From: Clostridiaceae bacterium 14S0207
GTDB lineage: Bacteria; Bacillota; Clostridia; Clostridiales; Clostridiaceae
Length of the DNA: 64,000 nucleotides
Assembly (NCBI GenBank): GCA_003288255.1
Contig: CP026600.1
Coordinates: 682,001-746,000 of the forward strand
Direction: 5' to 3'
In this document: positions 63,901-64,000 of the stretch, piece by piece
Position numbering within the stretch: the stretch's first letter is position 1
Layout of the letters: every line of letters starts with the position of its first letter
Position numbers and translations under genes: made by a program
The notes under the pieces: model-generated
What the model was told of the DNA's origin: nothing
What the model saw: only the letters and a program-made list of their open reading frames with translations
The model's database searches: none

Positions 63901-64000
63901 GTGTGTAATGGCTGTAAAGAGTGTTTAAAATTTAAAGAATTACAAGAATTTATTGAAGAACAAGATCAAAACAATAAGGAATCAGCGTTAATAGCTGTTT
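63901..64000 (+). CDS. Start of a probable NuoE-like [2Fe-2S] subunit (partial, runs off window)
   Basis: GTG 63901 follows GGAAGAAGGGA. Visible product: MCNGCKECLKFKELQEFIEE then QDQNNKESALIAV. The short Cys-rich start followed by 'L-x-E-F-I-E-x..x-A-L-I-x-V' resembles the N-terminus of thioredoxin-like NuoE/HymA/HydC subunits of NAD(P)-dependent hydrogenases, which usually continue L-H-x-A-Q. Only 33 residues are visible, so the family is tentative. Confidence 0.45.
   Translation, partial: MCNGCKECLKFKELQEFIEEQDQNNKESALIAV

Overview
The window is very AT-rich and gene-dense. Ribosome binding sites are strong (GGAGG-type) and nearly every gene is followed by a U-tailed hairpin. Gene content (Ni-CO dehydrogenase, DUF1846, DUF5050 and GxGYxYP proteins, CD3324-type regulator, methyl-accepting chemotaxis protein, BceRSAB) points to an anaerobic Clostridium sensu stricto, perhaps near C. 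novyi / C. botulinum group III / C. tetani. The species is not provable from the sequence alone.

Layout. 1-16 kb: a frameshifted oligopeptide-binding protein, small unknown genes, a secreted protein with a possible aerolysin-type fold (minus strand), an acetyltransferase, an S66/MccF-type peptidase, an asparagine-synthetase-like protein lacking the glutaminase cysteine, a histidine phosphatase-like protein, an aldo/keto reductase, membrane proteins and a chemoreceptor. 15.8-17.2 kb: smpB followed by ssrA (tmRNA), whose T-loop is interrupted by an ORF-less group I intron of about 273 nt. 17.2-24 kb: an accessory graveyard next to ssrA, with an integrase-like N-terminal remnant, a decayed large serine recombinase split by an intact IS4-family element with a 10-bp target duplication, a dead Nmad3-type DNA-modification gene, an IS21-family element, and a DUF3267 gene truncated by it. 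24.3-28.4 kb: an Rrf2 regulator with a cooS-cooF-FAD oxidoreductase operon and a palindromic operator candidate. 28.5-35.9 kb: a CD3324-type regulator with an unusual leader, a metallo-beta-lactamase-fold hydrolase, a DUF5050 lipoprotein, a GxGYxYP protein, a polysaccharide deacetylase and a dicarboxylate symporter. 36-38.7 kb: a dead lipoprotein gene, a half-size HsdS and an HsdM-like protein with altered motif IV (no HsdR), and a short chemoreceptor remnant. 38.8-42.3 kb: a MarR-linked FUSC-type membrane protein with an operator-like palindrome over its promoter, then a decayed IS. 42.4-50.2 kb: an unknown protein, a BceRSAB peptide-antibiotic sensing and resistance module, Fe/Mn superoxide dismutase and DUF1846.

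50.4-60.7 kb is the most interesting functional unit. A cobalamin riboswitch with an intrinsic terminator precedes a membrane-anchored protein with a long Lys/Glu/Asp-rich tandem-repeat stalk and an alpha/alpha-toroid domain, a 1211-residue secreted protein combining two alpha/alpha domains, bacterial Ig-like domains and a DUF4430 (transcobalamin C-terminal-like) domain, a DUF4430 lipoprotein, and a complete ECF transporter (EcfT, fused double ATPase, S component). I read this as a vitamin B12 capture-and-import operon whose surface proteins mirror the two-domain plan of animal intrinsic factor/transcobalamin. 60.8-64 kb: a MATE transporter, an unknown membrane protein, a long AT-rich gap and the start of a probable NuoE-like subunit cut by the window edge.
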